Positions 32,078 through 41,766 of a DNA stretch of 64,000 bases are shown here, piece after piece (within the stretch, counting starts at the first letter, position 1; every line of letters begins with the position of its first letter). The translations under genes and the position numbers were made by a program. The DNA comes from Lucinisca nassula (lineage: Eukaryota; Mollusca; Bivalvia; Lucinida; Lucinidae): positions 125,116,045 to 125,180,044 of the forward strand of contig OY757024.1 in the NCBI GenBank assembly GCA_963580285.1. Reading direction: 5' to 3'. A model generated the notes under the pieces. That model worked only from the letters and a program-made list of their open reading frames with translations. It was not told where the DNA came from and did not search any database.

Positions 32078-32615
32078 ATCTATGTATCAGAACTTGATAA
32101 AAATATCTCTTGAAATTAAACTGCTCCCACCTGGTATTTCTGATTTATGGCTTGCTGCAAGAAAATGGAACATGATACACTTCTTTTCTAAACATAAACA
32201 ATCAGAACTAATCTCTTGTGGTTTCATCAAATAAACACAGAATGTTGACCTTCCAGGTCATGGAAGTTGTGCTGTGGAAAGTGTAGGACTGAAGGATACA
32301 ACAATAACATGTTTGCAACCATTAATAAATAGGCACTTAACAGCAATAAGAATGAAATCACAATTGCGTCTTATGATTAGATAACCAGACATCTCAAAAT
32401 AACAAACAGTGTGAGTTGCGTGTATCAAACGCTTGCATCAAACTGTTTATTCCATTACAAGCGTCGTTAATGACAGATAAGCGTGAAATCGTAGATGAAA
32501 GTATAGGTCTGCTAGGACGATAATACCTGTAACTCGTATACTATTTCTTAAAATGTAAGTCTATCTCAGTTTGTTAAAAAATAAACAAAAAACATCTTAT
32601 GTAATGAACATTTTA
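32078..32615. other. No gene or repeat recognised
   Basis: About 540 bp without a supported feature up to the TA at 32614 that borders the mariner end. Confidence 0.4.
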
Positions 32616-32779
32616 CGAGGGTCGTTCAATAAATATCTGGCCTTACCTTTGGTTTCTTCTTTTCCCACATAGTCACCCCTTCCTCCATCGATGTTCCGAG
32701 GCTGAAAGTCCATTTTTTTTAGAATTCAGCGTTTTAGAGTCAATTCACTCTCCAACCGCTGCTTGAAGCTGTACATCCT

Positions 32780-34013
32780 ACCGGTAGTGACGTCCACTCA
32801 ATGCTTTCTTCCAATTCGTAAACGAAGAGTAATCACTTGGTGCCAGATCAGGAGAATAGGGTGGATGGGGTAAGTGTATGAAACCGTTCCGCTTCATTAC
32901 GTCCACAGAAATTTTGCAAGTATGAACTCTAGCATTGTCAGTTTGCAACAGCACAACTTTTGTAATTTTTCCACGCCTATGCAGTACTATAAGAATCTGA
33001 TATGGGGTTCTGTTGTAGATGGGCGTTTCCAACCCTCGGGGTGACCGTGCTGAGCGGAACCTCGGCTACGGTTCTGTTGTAGATGGGCGTTTCCAACGGT
33101 TCTGTTGTAGATGGGCGTTTCCAACCCTCGGGATGACCGTGCTGAGCGGAACCTCGGTTATTCTTTATCTTGCACAACACATACGAAACATGTAGCAAAT
33201 AGCAGAAATACCGACAGTATTTCTTTTCTTCTTTTTAAGATTTCATACAGAATTCCTGTGTCCAGTGTCCTTTAACAATAAATGAGTCAAATACTTATCT
33301 TTCTTATTTATTTATTTTTTTGCCGGTTAGTTTTGACAGCTCGCACTTGTATATTGTTTGCAAAATAAAAGTAGTGTGAAAGTGGTTCCAGCAGTTGAAT
33401 AGAATTGAAGCGCATGTATGTTAGTTGCCTGGGCCGGAACATAAATTTCCATCCCAGGGTAAAATCAAGGATTTGCTTGTCTGGTGTGCAAGAATATAGC
33501 TGCACGTAATGGGTCCAAAATATTAACATAACTGACCCCATCAATAGTCTGGCCATGAGGTAAATAGTTCACCAACAGAGCTCCCTTGCTATCCAAAAAC
33601 ACAACTGCCACCTGAAGGCTGGGTCTTGAATTTCTTTTGACGCGGTAAGCCATGATTAGTCTATTGTTTATTCTGCTGTTTAGTCTCAGGATCATAGTGA
33701 TGGATCCAAGTTTCGCCGTCCCCGGTATCAATTCTTTCAGGAAAATCTTCCGGATCAGAATCATATCTTTCCAAATGTTACACAGACATGGACACTCGGA
33801 CAGCTCGTTGTTCTTTCCTAATGCATTTTGACAGACCAAACGCCCAGAGCTTCCTCATGCCCAGCCGTTCATGTAAAATAGTAAAAAACGCTACCCTCAG
33901 ATGTCTCATATCTCCTAGCCATTTCTGAAACTTTCATTCGGTTGACCTGCTTTTCTAAGACCCTTGAATTTTCATTAGTGACGCCATCAGTAGCACTCAC
34001 AGGTCTTCCACTA
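32780..34013 (-). pseudogene. Mariner transposase, broken and interrupted
   Basis: Reading the minus strand: SGRPVSATDGVTNENSRVLE then RMKVSEMARRYETSEGSVFY (second helix-turn-helix) down to about 33870; LGMRKLWA region; ERYDSDPEDF-like text in pieces; a GDGETWIHHYDPETKQQ reading (first catalytic Asp region, about 33700-33720, with an inserted codon or frameshift); VAVVFLDSKGALLVNYLPHG and GQTIDGVSYVNILDPLRAAI to 33495. After the 490-bp interruption it resumes with HRRGKITKVVLLQTDNARVH (second Asp) and LPHPPYSPDLAPSDY (third Asp). The last two are spaced DD34D. Several frameshifts and stops are present. Confidence 0.8.
33006..33180 (+). repeat. Minisatellite, about 64-bp unit, two and a half copies
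   Basis: GGTTCTGTTGTAGATGGGCG / TTTCCAACCCTCGGGGTGAC / CGTGCTGAGCGGAACCTCGG occurs at 33006 and 33105, with a truncated copy at 33069-33098 between them. It lies inside the segment interrupting the mariner. Confidence 0.85.
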
Positions 34014-34014
34014 C

Positions 34015-34293
34015 CATCACGTGAACTAGTCCGTGAAATGAAGACCCCCCTATACCCCACTATATATAGAGAAAAGTGGGGTTTACGGGGGTATACATTA
34101 TTTCTCTTATTTTTGCTCCAAGACATAGGTTGTGGGTACTCGTTAGAACCGCCTCATTGAGGCGGTTATAACGGGCACCCACAACCTATGTTTGCAGTAT
34201 TTATAAGCAAAATATCACGGGTTTTCATCAGAAAATTAGCCATTTTGGAGATGTAAAAAATGCACTATGTCGCACGGGTGTGTTATCGTAATG
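34015..34293. mobile_element. Fold-D element, complete and well preserved
   Basis: CATCACGTGAACTAGTCCGT to GGGTGTGTTATCGTAATG. Left-arm hairpin AAGTGGGGTTTACGGGGG; centre GAACCGCCTCATTGAGGCGG; right arm with GGAGATGTAAAAAATGCACT and ATGTCGCACGGG. It cuts the mariner coding sequence inside the GRPVSA region. No TSD visible. Confidence 0.9.
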
Positions 34294-34418
34294 GGTGCTC
34301 GTCTTCCAACGCAAACAAAAAGAAAACAAAATAATCACAAACATCACACTAACCAGCTCTCTCTTCCACACAAGAGGGGATCAAGGTACAACAGGCACAT
34401 TAAATGCAAATTAAAAAT

Positions 34419-34654
34419 GAGCCCCGCCAAGCGAATTTGTGTCTTCGAGCATTCCGTCATAACAAATTTTAACTGCGCATGCCCAGTCATTTAGAGGCGC
34501 CAGGGATATGGCTTTCTGTCTGAAGGTCCCTCTTGATTCGCTGCTTGTATGAGCGAGCAGCGAAGGTTCTGGCGAGACTGCGCGGATGCGCAGGCTCGCC
34601 TGAACCTTTGCTGCTCGCATAGGCGAAAAGTACCAAAATCGCTTGACGGGGCCC
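34419..34654. mobile_element. MITE-J copy with 4-bp TSD
   Basis: GAGCCCCGCCAAGCGAATTT to CAAAATCGCTTGACGGGGCC, flanked by AAAT on both sides (34415-34418, 34655-34658). It contains an inner foldback, GCGAGCAGCGAAGGTTCTGG against the reverse complement at about 34590-34617. Confidence 0.85.
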
Positions 34655-34901
34655 AAATAATACACAGCCCATAAGCACACACAACATAAAACGCCCCGTC
34701 GGAAAATCCGACAAAGTTAAATTTAAAATAAACAACATTAGAACCACCTCCTCACGACTGTCAGTAGCGGGGTGTTAAATCGATTCTATGGGCCCAACCT
34801 TCACTCTAGGTCCTAATATTATTTACAACATACGAAATAGTTGGTCCACCTGAAGGTTACTAACTCAATCGAAAGACCATCACAGAAAAAAAAAATACGA
34901 A
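34655..34901. other. No feature found
   Basis: Unremarkable AT-rich spacer between MITE-J and SINE-2. Confidence 0.4.
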
Positions 34902-34915
34902 TTTGAGCAAACTGA

Positions 34916-35214
34916 TTTGTTTGTTTGATTTGAGATTTAACGTCCCCTTCAGCACTGTATATGTCATTTTGGAGACGTTGCTTCCAATTTCTTGGGACTT
35001 TTACACGACATTGAGATGAAATGACATCTCAAGCCCTGACACTCAATGAAACCAATAGGGCTTATAAGCATGGACGGGCCGATTCGCACCGCTCTGCCTG
35101 GGCAGTCTGAGATCCTCTAAGTGGTTTACCAGTACTCGTGTGCGGTCGGTATCAGCTCTGCGTGGAAGCATCATGCAGCCCATCTGTTTCTTCAAGCCCC
35201 GAGGGGCGGGGGGC
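34916..35214 (-). mobile_element. SINE-2 copy with perfect 14-bp TSD
   Basis: TTTGAGCAAACTGA at 34902-34915 recurs exactly at 35215-35228. The tail (TTTG)n-ATTTGAGATTTAACGTCC comes first on the plus strand; the 5' end reads GCCCCGAGGGGCGGGGGGC. Confidence 0.95.
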
Positions 35215-35228
35215 TTTGAGCAAACTGA

Positions 35229-35529
35229 ATTACAGATCAAAGTGAATCACTGTGATGAATTAAAGACGAGGGCTCGTAGCTTGTTCCGCACACTGTAAGC
35301 TGGGTCCAAAGTAAATCACCAGGTAGACCACGAAGAGTCAAGCCTTAGACAAATCAGGCACCAACCACTTATACAATAAAAAAAAATAAACGTTTTAAGT
35401 TAGGACCGTAATCAAGTCAGAGACCTGACCCGCCGTCATGCACTTTAAGAGGGAAACTGGCTTAATCAAAGCGCTGAGAGTGCTCATGTGGCAATTGGTT
35501 GTGAACCTTGCACCTTAAGTATAGATTAA
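35229..35529. other. No feature found
   Basis: About 300 bp with nothing supported. Confidence 0.4.
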
Positions 35530-36051
35530 TATGTTCTATAAAAAGGTTATCCTTTGGAAGCAAGGAATACACCACAGAAGTGAAAAATATGGAGTGTACA
35601 TGTTTTCTGGGCCAGATTAGCTATTTTCGGCCAATTAGGCCTCATCAGTGACCCTCAGATATTTTCGAAATTCCGCAATGGAATCAATGATCCCAAAGGA
35701 CAAGAAAATATAATCTACACTATGATGTAAGGCAGGGAGACGTTTTACCGCCGCCACACATTCCCACACACCAGCTGTAGTGAAGTTAAATATGTTCTAT
35801 AAAAGGGTTATCCTTTGGAAGCAAGGAATACACCACAGAAGTGAAAAATATGGAGTGTACATGTTTTCTGGGCCAGACTAGCTAGTTTCTACCAATTAGG
35901 CCTCATCAGTGACCCTCAGATATTTTCAAAATTCCACAATGGAATCAATGATCCCAAAGGACAAGAAAATATAATCTACACTATGATGTAGGGCAGGGAG
36001 ACGTTTTACCGCCGCCACACATTCCCACACACCAGCTGTAGTGAAGTTAAA
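35530..36051 (+). repeat. Rep-B tandem cassette, two full 261-bp units
   Basis: Units 35530-35790 and 35791-36051 are nearly identical. Each starts TATGTTCTATAAAARGGTTA and ends CCAGCTGTAGTGAAGTTAAA. Internal landmarks: GGGCCAGACTAGCTA, CCAATTAGGCCTCATCAGTG, TTCCACAATGGAATCAATGA (short palindrome) and GGGAGACGTTTTACCGCCGC. Confidence 0.9.
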
Positions 36052-36152
36052 TCTGGCTTGAATATATTTATTCTGTTCTTTTGTATACTCTTGCATCCTA
36101 AGGATTAATATTTTCATGCCTTTCATCGTAGTGTAGATTTTATTTCAATTTC

Positions 36153-36429
36153 TTTGTTTGTTTGATTGTGTGATTTGAGGTTATCGTATCCGTGAACACT
36201 GTATAGGTCATTTGGAGACGTTGCTTCCAATTTTTAAACATCTCAAGGCCTGCCGCCGAATGATACCAATAGAGTTTATATGCATGGTGGGGCCAACTCA
36301 CACCACGTTTCCTGGGCATGCTTAGGACCTCTAAGCAGTTTACCAATACTCATGTGCGATCGGTTTCAGCTCTGCGTGGAAGCGTCAAGCAGCCCAATCT
36401 ATTTCTTGAAGCCTCAATGGGCGGGAGCA
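36153..36429 (-). mobile_element. SINE-2 copy, diverged
   Basis: Begins TTTGTTTGTTTGATTGTGTG and ends AAGCCTCAATGGGCGGGAGC. A deletion removes the GTGGGACTTTTACCCGAC part. CAATTT on both flanks may be a short TSD. Confidence 0.8.
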
Positions 36430-36489
36430 ATTTAATTCCTTTGAAATAATCGATTTCACTGTTGTCTCTGATGATTAAGTTCGATAGTA

Positions 36490-36820
36490 GGTGCGAAAGG
36501 CCGCGAAAAATTGATTGAAGCCCCCGCACCCCCCCCCCCCTCCCGAATTAATTTCACTGACCATTCCAAGGCGGTTCTTCTGTCGCGGTTTATTTTTCTT
36601 ATGGTTTGTCTGAGTATGTGTGTCGCTTATATTTTTTGTTCTTGGAAAGCCAATTGTCCATTTTATGGGAAAGTGACTGTCCTTTTGGCTTTCCGCTATT
36701 CGTGTTTCCATTGGGATCTGGTTATTTCTTGTTTGTGTTTCCAACCCCTTTGCTGTCTCTGGTGGGAGCTGTGGATTAATTGTATCGACCCTGATAATTG
36801 CTTCCACTTCTATTTCGGTA
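36490..36820 (-). repeat. Rep-E copy, partial
   Basis: AAATTGATTGAAGCCCCCGC, a C run at 36530-36541, GACCATTCCAAGGCGGTTCT, TTGGAAAGCCAATTGTCC, GACTGTCCTTTTGGCTTTCC and CCTGATAATTGCTTCCACTT. Confidence 0.8.
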
Positions 36821-37069
36821 CACTAACAGTTTCTTTTTAAGTTGTATGGTTTATTGCTTGCCTCTAAAGGATACACCTTTTATAGCTTTCAAATGTGTCG
36901 AAAAGCGTACCGGTGAACTGTCTTTTTGGATCGGTGAACTGTGCCATTAAACCGTCAGTCACAGGTTTTACACTCGGATCGAATTTGATTGGTTCCCACA
37001 CCATATAGCTCTAATTATAATAGAATACAGGCAGCAAGGAACGGATCAGACATATTAATACGCAACCCA

Positions 37070-37697
37070 ATCACAGTTGACAACTTTGCCTCCCTCTTTA
37101 ATTGCACGCCGGTGGGCCAGCCCTCAGATTCTATCATGACGGTTCAAGTGTAAAGGCTTGTGTTGGTTGGTAGCTGATGCTCTGTCTCTGTTCGGGCCGA
37201 TCGGAGTCAACTGTTGGTTTTCTTTTGCTAAAGCATTTCAGTGGTTTCTTGCTGTCGAGTCCTCACCGTTGTTTCATCTCTGGGGTTGTTTGATTTTTGT
37301 GTTCACTGATGAGTTAGGAGGCCTTCATGCGGACTGAACAAATTATTTGTCTTAATCGCGACGGACGTAAGGGCGAGGATTGTGGCCACGTAAAATCGAT
37401 TTAAGCCCACCCCACCCCAATGGAATTCGTTTCCGCTTACAGTTCCAAGGCGGTTCTTCTGTCGCGGTTTATTTTTGTTATGGTTTGTCTTTGGGTATTT
37501 GTGTCGCTTATATTATTTTATTTTTGGATAGCCTATTGGTCATTTTGTGGGAAAGTAACTGTCCTTTTGGCTTTCCCCTGTTGATGTTTCCATTAGGGTA
37601 TGTTGTTTCATGTTTGAGTTTCTTTCCCTTTGGTGTCTCTGATGGGAGCTGTGGGTTAATTTTATCTATTCCTGATCATTTTCTCCACTGCTATTTT
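37070..37697 (-). repeat. Rep-E copy, longest form
   Basis: Extends beyond the usual end to CAATCACAGTTGACAACTTT and GCCTCCCTCTTTAATTGCAC, an outer section also present at 42240-42290. The body follows the standard order to TTCCTGATCATTTTCTCC. Confidence 0.8.
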
Positions 37698-37978
37698 ATT
37701 CATGTAAATTGTAAAGGAATAATCCAGTGAAAATAGAAGTGAAGGATGATCTTAACTCTATAATTTATGGAATGTAAACAGGATATTTGCTTTCATGAAA
37801 TAATGTGATATTACGTGTCAGTTATAATAGTTTGTTTCAGTTTTTTTGTGGAACTTTCGAAACTATTTTGAATATGCATCAATATTTTCGCAAGCATTTT
37901 CTCTCCCGTAACAAAATAGAAACAAATCTGTAACAAGAGTCCCACAGTTAGTTCCCATCGATAAATCAACAATTTGTC

Positions 37979-38295
37979 AAGCCCACCCCCCCCCCCCCAA
38001 CCCCCGCCCATTGGGGCTTGAAGAAATAGAGAGGCTACATGATGAGTCCACGCAGAGCTCAAACCGACCCGCACACGAGTACAAGTAAACCGCTTTGAGA
38101 ATCATAGCCTGTCCAGGCAAAGCGGTGCGAGTCGGCCCGTCTATGCAAATAAACCATATTGGTTTCGTTGGGTGGCAGGGCTTGAGATGTCATTTCATCT
38201 CAAGTTCGGGTAAAAGTCCCACAAAATCGGAAGCAACGTTTCCAAAATGACTTTAACAGTTTTGACGGGGACGTTAAACCTCAAATCAAACAAAA
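37979..38295 (+). mobile_element. SINE-2 copy with 11-bp TSD
   Basis: AACAATTTGTC at 37968-37978 recurs at 38296-38306. Starts with a C-rich run and CCCGCCCATTGGGGCTTG, and ends GACGTTAAACCTCAAATC plus CAAAC. The core AAACCGCTTTGAGAATCATA is present. Confidence 0.9.
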
Positions 38296-38356
38296 AACAA
38301 TTTGTCTATTGATTCTATTTCCAATTCTCAAAAAGATATTATCCAAAAGGTATATA

Positions 38357-38660
38357 TGTTTGTTTGTTTGTTTGATTTGATGTTTAACGTTCCCGTCAAC
38401 ACTGTAAAGGTCATTTTGGAGACGTTGCTTCCAATTTTGTGGGACTTTTACCCGACAATGAGATGAAATGACATCTCAAGCCCTGTCGCCCAATGAAACC
38501 AATAGGGTTTATTAGCATGGACCGCCCGCCTAGCACCGCAGTTCCTGGACAGGCTTAGATCCTCTAAGCGGTTTACCAGTATTAGTGTGCGGGCCGGATT
38601 CAGCTCTGCGTGGAAGCATCATGCAGCCCATAAATTTCTTCAAGCCCCTATGGGCGGGGG
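38357..38660 (-). mobile_element. SINE-2 copy
   Basis: Opens (GTTT)n-GATTTGATGTTTAACGTTCC and closes CAAGCCCCTATGGGCGGGGG. It faces the preceding SINE-2 copy about 60 bp away, so the two form an inverted pair. Confidence 0.9.
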
Positions 38661-38807
38661 CTAAAAAAGTATGTAAGAACATCACAAATTGTTTGACATG
38701 ACCATAAAGTAATGCTACCTATTACGAACAAGAGCATCAAGATATTATGATTTTTTAACCATATTTGAACTAAGGTTGAAGATTTGAGACCTGTAGTGTC
38801 AGGGTTC

Positions 38808-39252
38808 CTCAGCGTTGTTTCATCTCTGTGGTTGTTTGATTTTTGTTTTCTCTCTGAGATGTGGCATTGATAAGTTAGGAGGCCTTCATGCGGACTGAAC
38901 AAATTATTTGTCTAAATCGCGACGGAATCAAGGATTGCGGCCGCGTAAAATCGATTTAAGCTCCCCACCCCCGTGAAATTCGTTTCACTGACCATTACAA
39001 GGCGGTTCTTCTGATGTGGTTTATTTTTGTTATGGTTTGTCTTTGAGTGTGAGTATCGCATATATATATTTTTTGTTTTGGCCAGCCAATTTGCCATTTT
39101 GTGGGAAAGTGAGTGTCCTTTTGGCTTTCCTCTATTGATGTTTCCATTGGGGTCTAGTTATTTCATGTTTGTGTTTCTTTCCCTTTTGTGGCTCTGATGG
39201 GAGCTGGTGTTAATTGTATCTATTCCTGATCATCGCCTTCACTTATATTTTA
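38808..39252 (-). repeat. Rep-E copy
   Basis: TTCATCTCTGTGGTTGTTTG, GGAGGCCTTCATGCGGACTG, AAATCGCGACGGAATCAAGG, GACCATTACAAGGCGG, GAGTGTCCTTTTGGCTTTCC and CCTGATCATCGCCTTCACTT. Confidence 0.85.
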
Positions 39253-39404
39253 GACTACTCACCACTAATCGCATGGGCCTTCTACAGCCATCAATGGACT
39301 GGCAACACCGGTGGGTCAATTGTCTTTGATGTAGGCTTGAAAACAATTGGACATGTACGGGGACATAGACTGCTTCGTTAAATTCTTAAACCAATTGACA
39401 GTAA

Positions 39405-39470
39405 GCAAACAGTGTAGACCCTGATCAGGTGTTGCGTTCTGTAGCGTCTGATTTGATCTACACTGTTTGC
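39405..39470. repeat. Hp-F hairpin, best copy
   Basis: GCAAACAGTGTAGACCCTGA and TGATCTACACTGTTTGC form a near-perfect hairpin around GGTGTTGCGTTCTGTAGCG. Confidence 0.85.
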
Positions 39471-39549
39471 AAAGCTCAACCTATGATTCAAGTCCAGATT
39501 CTATATATAGATAACCCTTATGCGCTTAAGTGAAATTCTTATAAAACAG

Positions 39550-39890
39550 CATTACGAAAACATGCCTATACAAACAAATTAACTTTTTTTCCGCTGTAAA
39601 AATGAAAACTTAAAATGAAAAATAGTGATATTTTTCTTATTTCTGTTCACAATATAGATTGTGGATACACGTTAGAACCGCGAGGCCGTTTTAACGTGTA
39701 CCCACAATCTATATTTTAGACTAGAAAAACGAAAAATAAGGTATTCTCCTCATTGAGGCGGTTCTAACGAGCACCAACAACCTTTGTATGAAGATTAAAT
39801 AAGAAAATTATCACAACTTCTCATAAGAAAAGTAACCATTTTAGAAATAGGAAAGAATGCACTATTTCACACGGTTTTGTTATCATAACG
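39550..39890. mobile_element. Fold-C/Fold-D chimeric element
   Basis: The left part (39550-39743) is Fold-C: CATTACGAAAACATGCCTAT and centre GAACCGCGAGGCCGTT. The text then changes to Fold-D, with a second half-centre TCATTGAGGCGGTTCTAACG, AGCACCAACAACCTTTG and the Fold-D right end CACACGGTTTTGTTATCATA followed by ACG. Confidence 0.75.
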
Positions 39891-39895
39891 ATGTT

Positions 39896-40208
39896 GCCGG
39901 CCTCGTTGGCTCAGTCGGATGCGCGTCTGACTGGTAATCAGGAGGACGCAGGTTCGACTCCCGCCGGGGTCGGCAACATTTTTTTGTGGATATTGATCAT
40001 GAAATCTTTTCTACGGTCATTCTCTCCTTTCCGCTGATTCAAGAAGGGCAGTTGTCAGTTTCTGGCGAAAGAATGTGCTCTATACTGGTTAACCGCTTAC
40101 GTATAAGCCTGCCCAGGAAAGTGTGGATAGGTAAACTGACCGCCTCAAAAATGACCTAAATAGTGTTGACTGGGCCGTTAAACCCCAAAACAAACAAACA
40201 AAAACAAA
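39896..40208 (+). mobile_element. SINE-1 copy (tRNA-headed) with 14-bp TSD
   Basis: The head folds as a tRNA: acceptor strands CCGGCCT / GGGTCGG, A-box region TTGGCTCAGTCGG, anticodon stem-loop TCTGACTGGTAATCAGG (loop with GGT) and B box GGTTCGACTCC. The body has GGTTAACCGCTTACGTATAA and the tail TGTTGACTGGGCCGTTAAAC plus CAAACAAAC. ATCATAACGATGTT (39882-39895) and ATCATAATGATGTT (40209-40222) are the target duplication. It is inserted at the end of the chimeric Fold element. Confidence 0.95.
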
Positions 40209-40368
40209 ATCATAATGATGTTACGGGTATGTAAAACTATAAGGTTGCTCGAGGCACAATGAAAACATATTTTGAGACAGTCTTTGTCCAAACATTTTAA
40301 ATTTTCGCATATGCATTACTTTAACCTGTCCATAATAAAAAGAGATAAATACATCTTTAGTTTTAAAG

Positions 40369-40586
40369 TAGAAGTAAAACAAAGTTCAGGAATCGATACA
40401 ATTAACTTACTCCACCCATCAAAGACACCAAAGGGAAAGAAACACAAACATTAAGCGACCAGACCATAATGGAAACCTAAACAAAGGAAGGACATAAGGA
40501 CAGTTACTTTCCCACAAAACGGCCATATGGCCATCCAAAATAAAAATACACAAGTGATACACACAATAAGTAACAAACAACAATAC
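40369..40586 (+). repeat. Rep-E copy, cut by a small MITE
   Basis: AAGTAGAAGTAAAACAAAGT, CACCAAAGGGAAAGAAACAC, ACTTTCCCACAAAACGGCCA and GTGATACACACAATAAGTAA. It breaks at 40587 where MITE-Q begins and does not resume. Confidence 0.8.
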
Positions 40587-40677
40587 GGCACGCGGCGTCG
40601 GAGTGGCGTCGTATCGGCGTCGACGCGATGTGGTGACGCGTCGACGTTGATATGACGTCGTTTTGACGTTGCGTGCC
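40587..40677. mobile_element. MITE-Q, 91-bp CpG-dense element
   Basis: Inverted ends GGCACGCGGCGTC and GACGTTGCGTGCC (two mismatches). The interior repeats GGCGTCG, GACGCG and GACGTCG every 10-15 bases. It stands out as CpG-dense in AT-rich surroundings. Confidence 0.6.
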
Positions 40678-40837
40678 AACCGGGATGTAAATGTTTAAAA
40701 AATTAAAACCGGCTACATATTTAAGCTTGTACCTAAAGCCTCATTCTTGGCTTCGATCCAGTGATGGTGCCCTACTTCCCCTAATGATGATGAGGGCGAA
40801 GGACGGGCAACCATTATCATACAGTGTTATGATAAAA

Positions 40838-41355
40838 AGTAGAAGTAAAACAAAGATCAGGAATTGATACAATTAACTTAATCCATCCATAAAAGACACC
40901 AAAGGGAAAGAAATACAAACATTAAGCGACCAGACCATAATGGAAACCTAAACAAAGGAAGGCCATATGGACAGTTACTTTCCCACAAAATGGCCATATG
41001 GCCATCCAAAATTAAAAGACACAAGTGATACAGACAGTAAGTAACAAACAACAACATAAATAAATCGCCACAGAAGAGCCGACTTGGAACGGTCAGTGGA
41101 AGATTTCCACTGGGGGGCATAAATCGATTTTACGTGGCCACAATCCTCGCCCTTACTTCCGTCGCGATTTAGACAAATAATTTGTTCAGTCCGCATGAAG
41201 GCCTCCTAACTCATCAGTGCAACATCCCCGTGAACACAGAAATCAAAGAACCACAGAGGTGAGACAACGGTGAGGACTCGACAGCAAGAAACCACTGAAA
41301 TGCTGGAGCAAAAGAAAACCAACAGTTAGACTCCGATGAGCCCGACCAGAGACGT
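40838..41355 (+). repeat. Rep-E copy, long
   Basis: From AAAAGTAGAAGTAAAACAAA to CGATGAGCCCGACCAGAGAC. The order and text are the reverse complement of 15245-15770 and nearly the same as 41767-42170. An A-rich run (41371-41404) follows. Confidence 0.9.
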
Positions 41356-41515
41356 TATTTACAGAAAAAACAAACAAACAAAAAAAAAAAAAAAAAAAAA
41401 AAAAGAACGCAATTATATGCTTAATTATAATGAATGATCCGTTCTGCACGCAATGCTTATACATACTATTACTGCTATAACCACTATATTAATGTTATAA
41501 CAACTACAATGTACT

Positions 41516-41516
41516 T

Positions 41517-41566
<50 letters not shown>

Positions 41567-41587
41567 ACTACTACTACTACTACTATC
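41516..41587. repeat. (CTA)n microsatellite
   Basis: About 23 near-perfect CTA units with one break near 41565. Confidence 0.95.
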
Positions 41588-41599
41588 AATACTGATGCT

Positions 41600-41765
41600 T
41601 TTCCCCACCCACTTTATCTGTCCACTCCTGTTATAAAGATTCCTCAGCACATTTTGGCATCTATACACTACGCCATGTATGTTTGAAAATGTTTGTTACT
41701 TGTCTCATATTGCCACCATGTGTGGCCTGAGTGAAAATAAAGTTATGTTGAGTTGAGTTGAGTTG
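41600..41765 (+). repeat. Possible LINE 3' tail ending in (TTGAG)n
   Basis: GTGTGGCCTGAGTGAAAATA then AAGTTATGTTGAGTTGAGTT and GAGTTG looks like a polyadenylation-type signal followed by a short tandem tail, as in LINE 3' ends. No coding part precedes it. Confidence 0.35.
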
Positions 41766-41766
41766 T

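Larger units (their letters stand above)
32616..34014 (-). mobile_element. Mariner transposon copy, 5' end lost
   Basis: The 3' terminus CGAGGGTCGTTCAATAAATA follows a TA at 32614. The 5' end is missing: the N-terminal coding sequence is cut at 34014 by the Fold-D element. A foreign segment of about 490 bp (33003-33493) interrupts the catalytic domain. This is a different mariner lineage from the copy at 11.3 kb, judging by its motifs. Confidence 0.8.

Noticed and set aside
39896..39972. Candidate tRNA gene (good A and B boxes, 7-bp acceptor pairing)
   Set aside because: It continues without a break into the SINE-1 body and tail and is flanked by a 14-bp target duplication, so it is a SINE head. 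A diverged copy with the same body lies at 3110.
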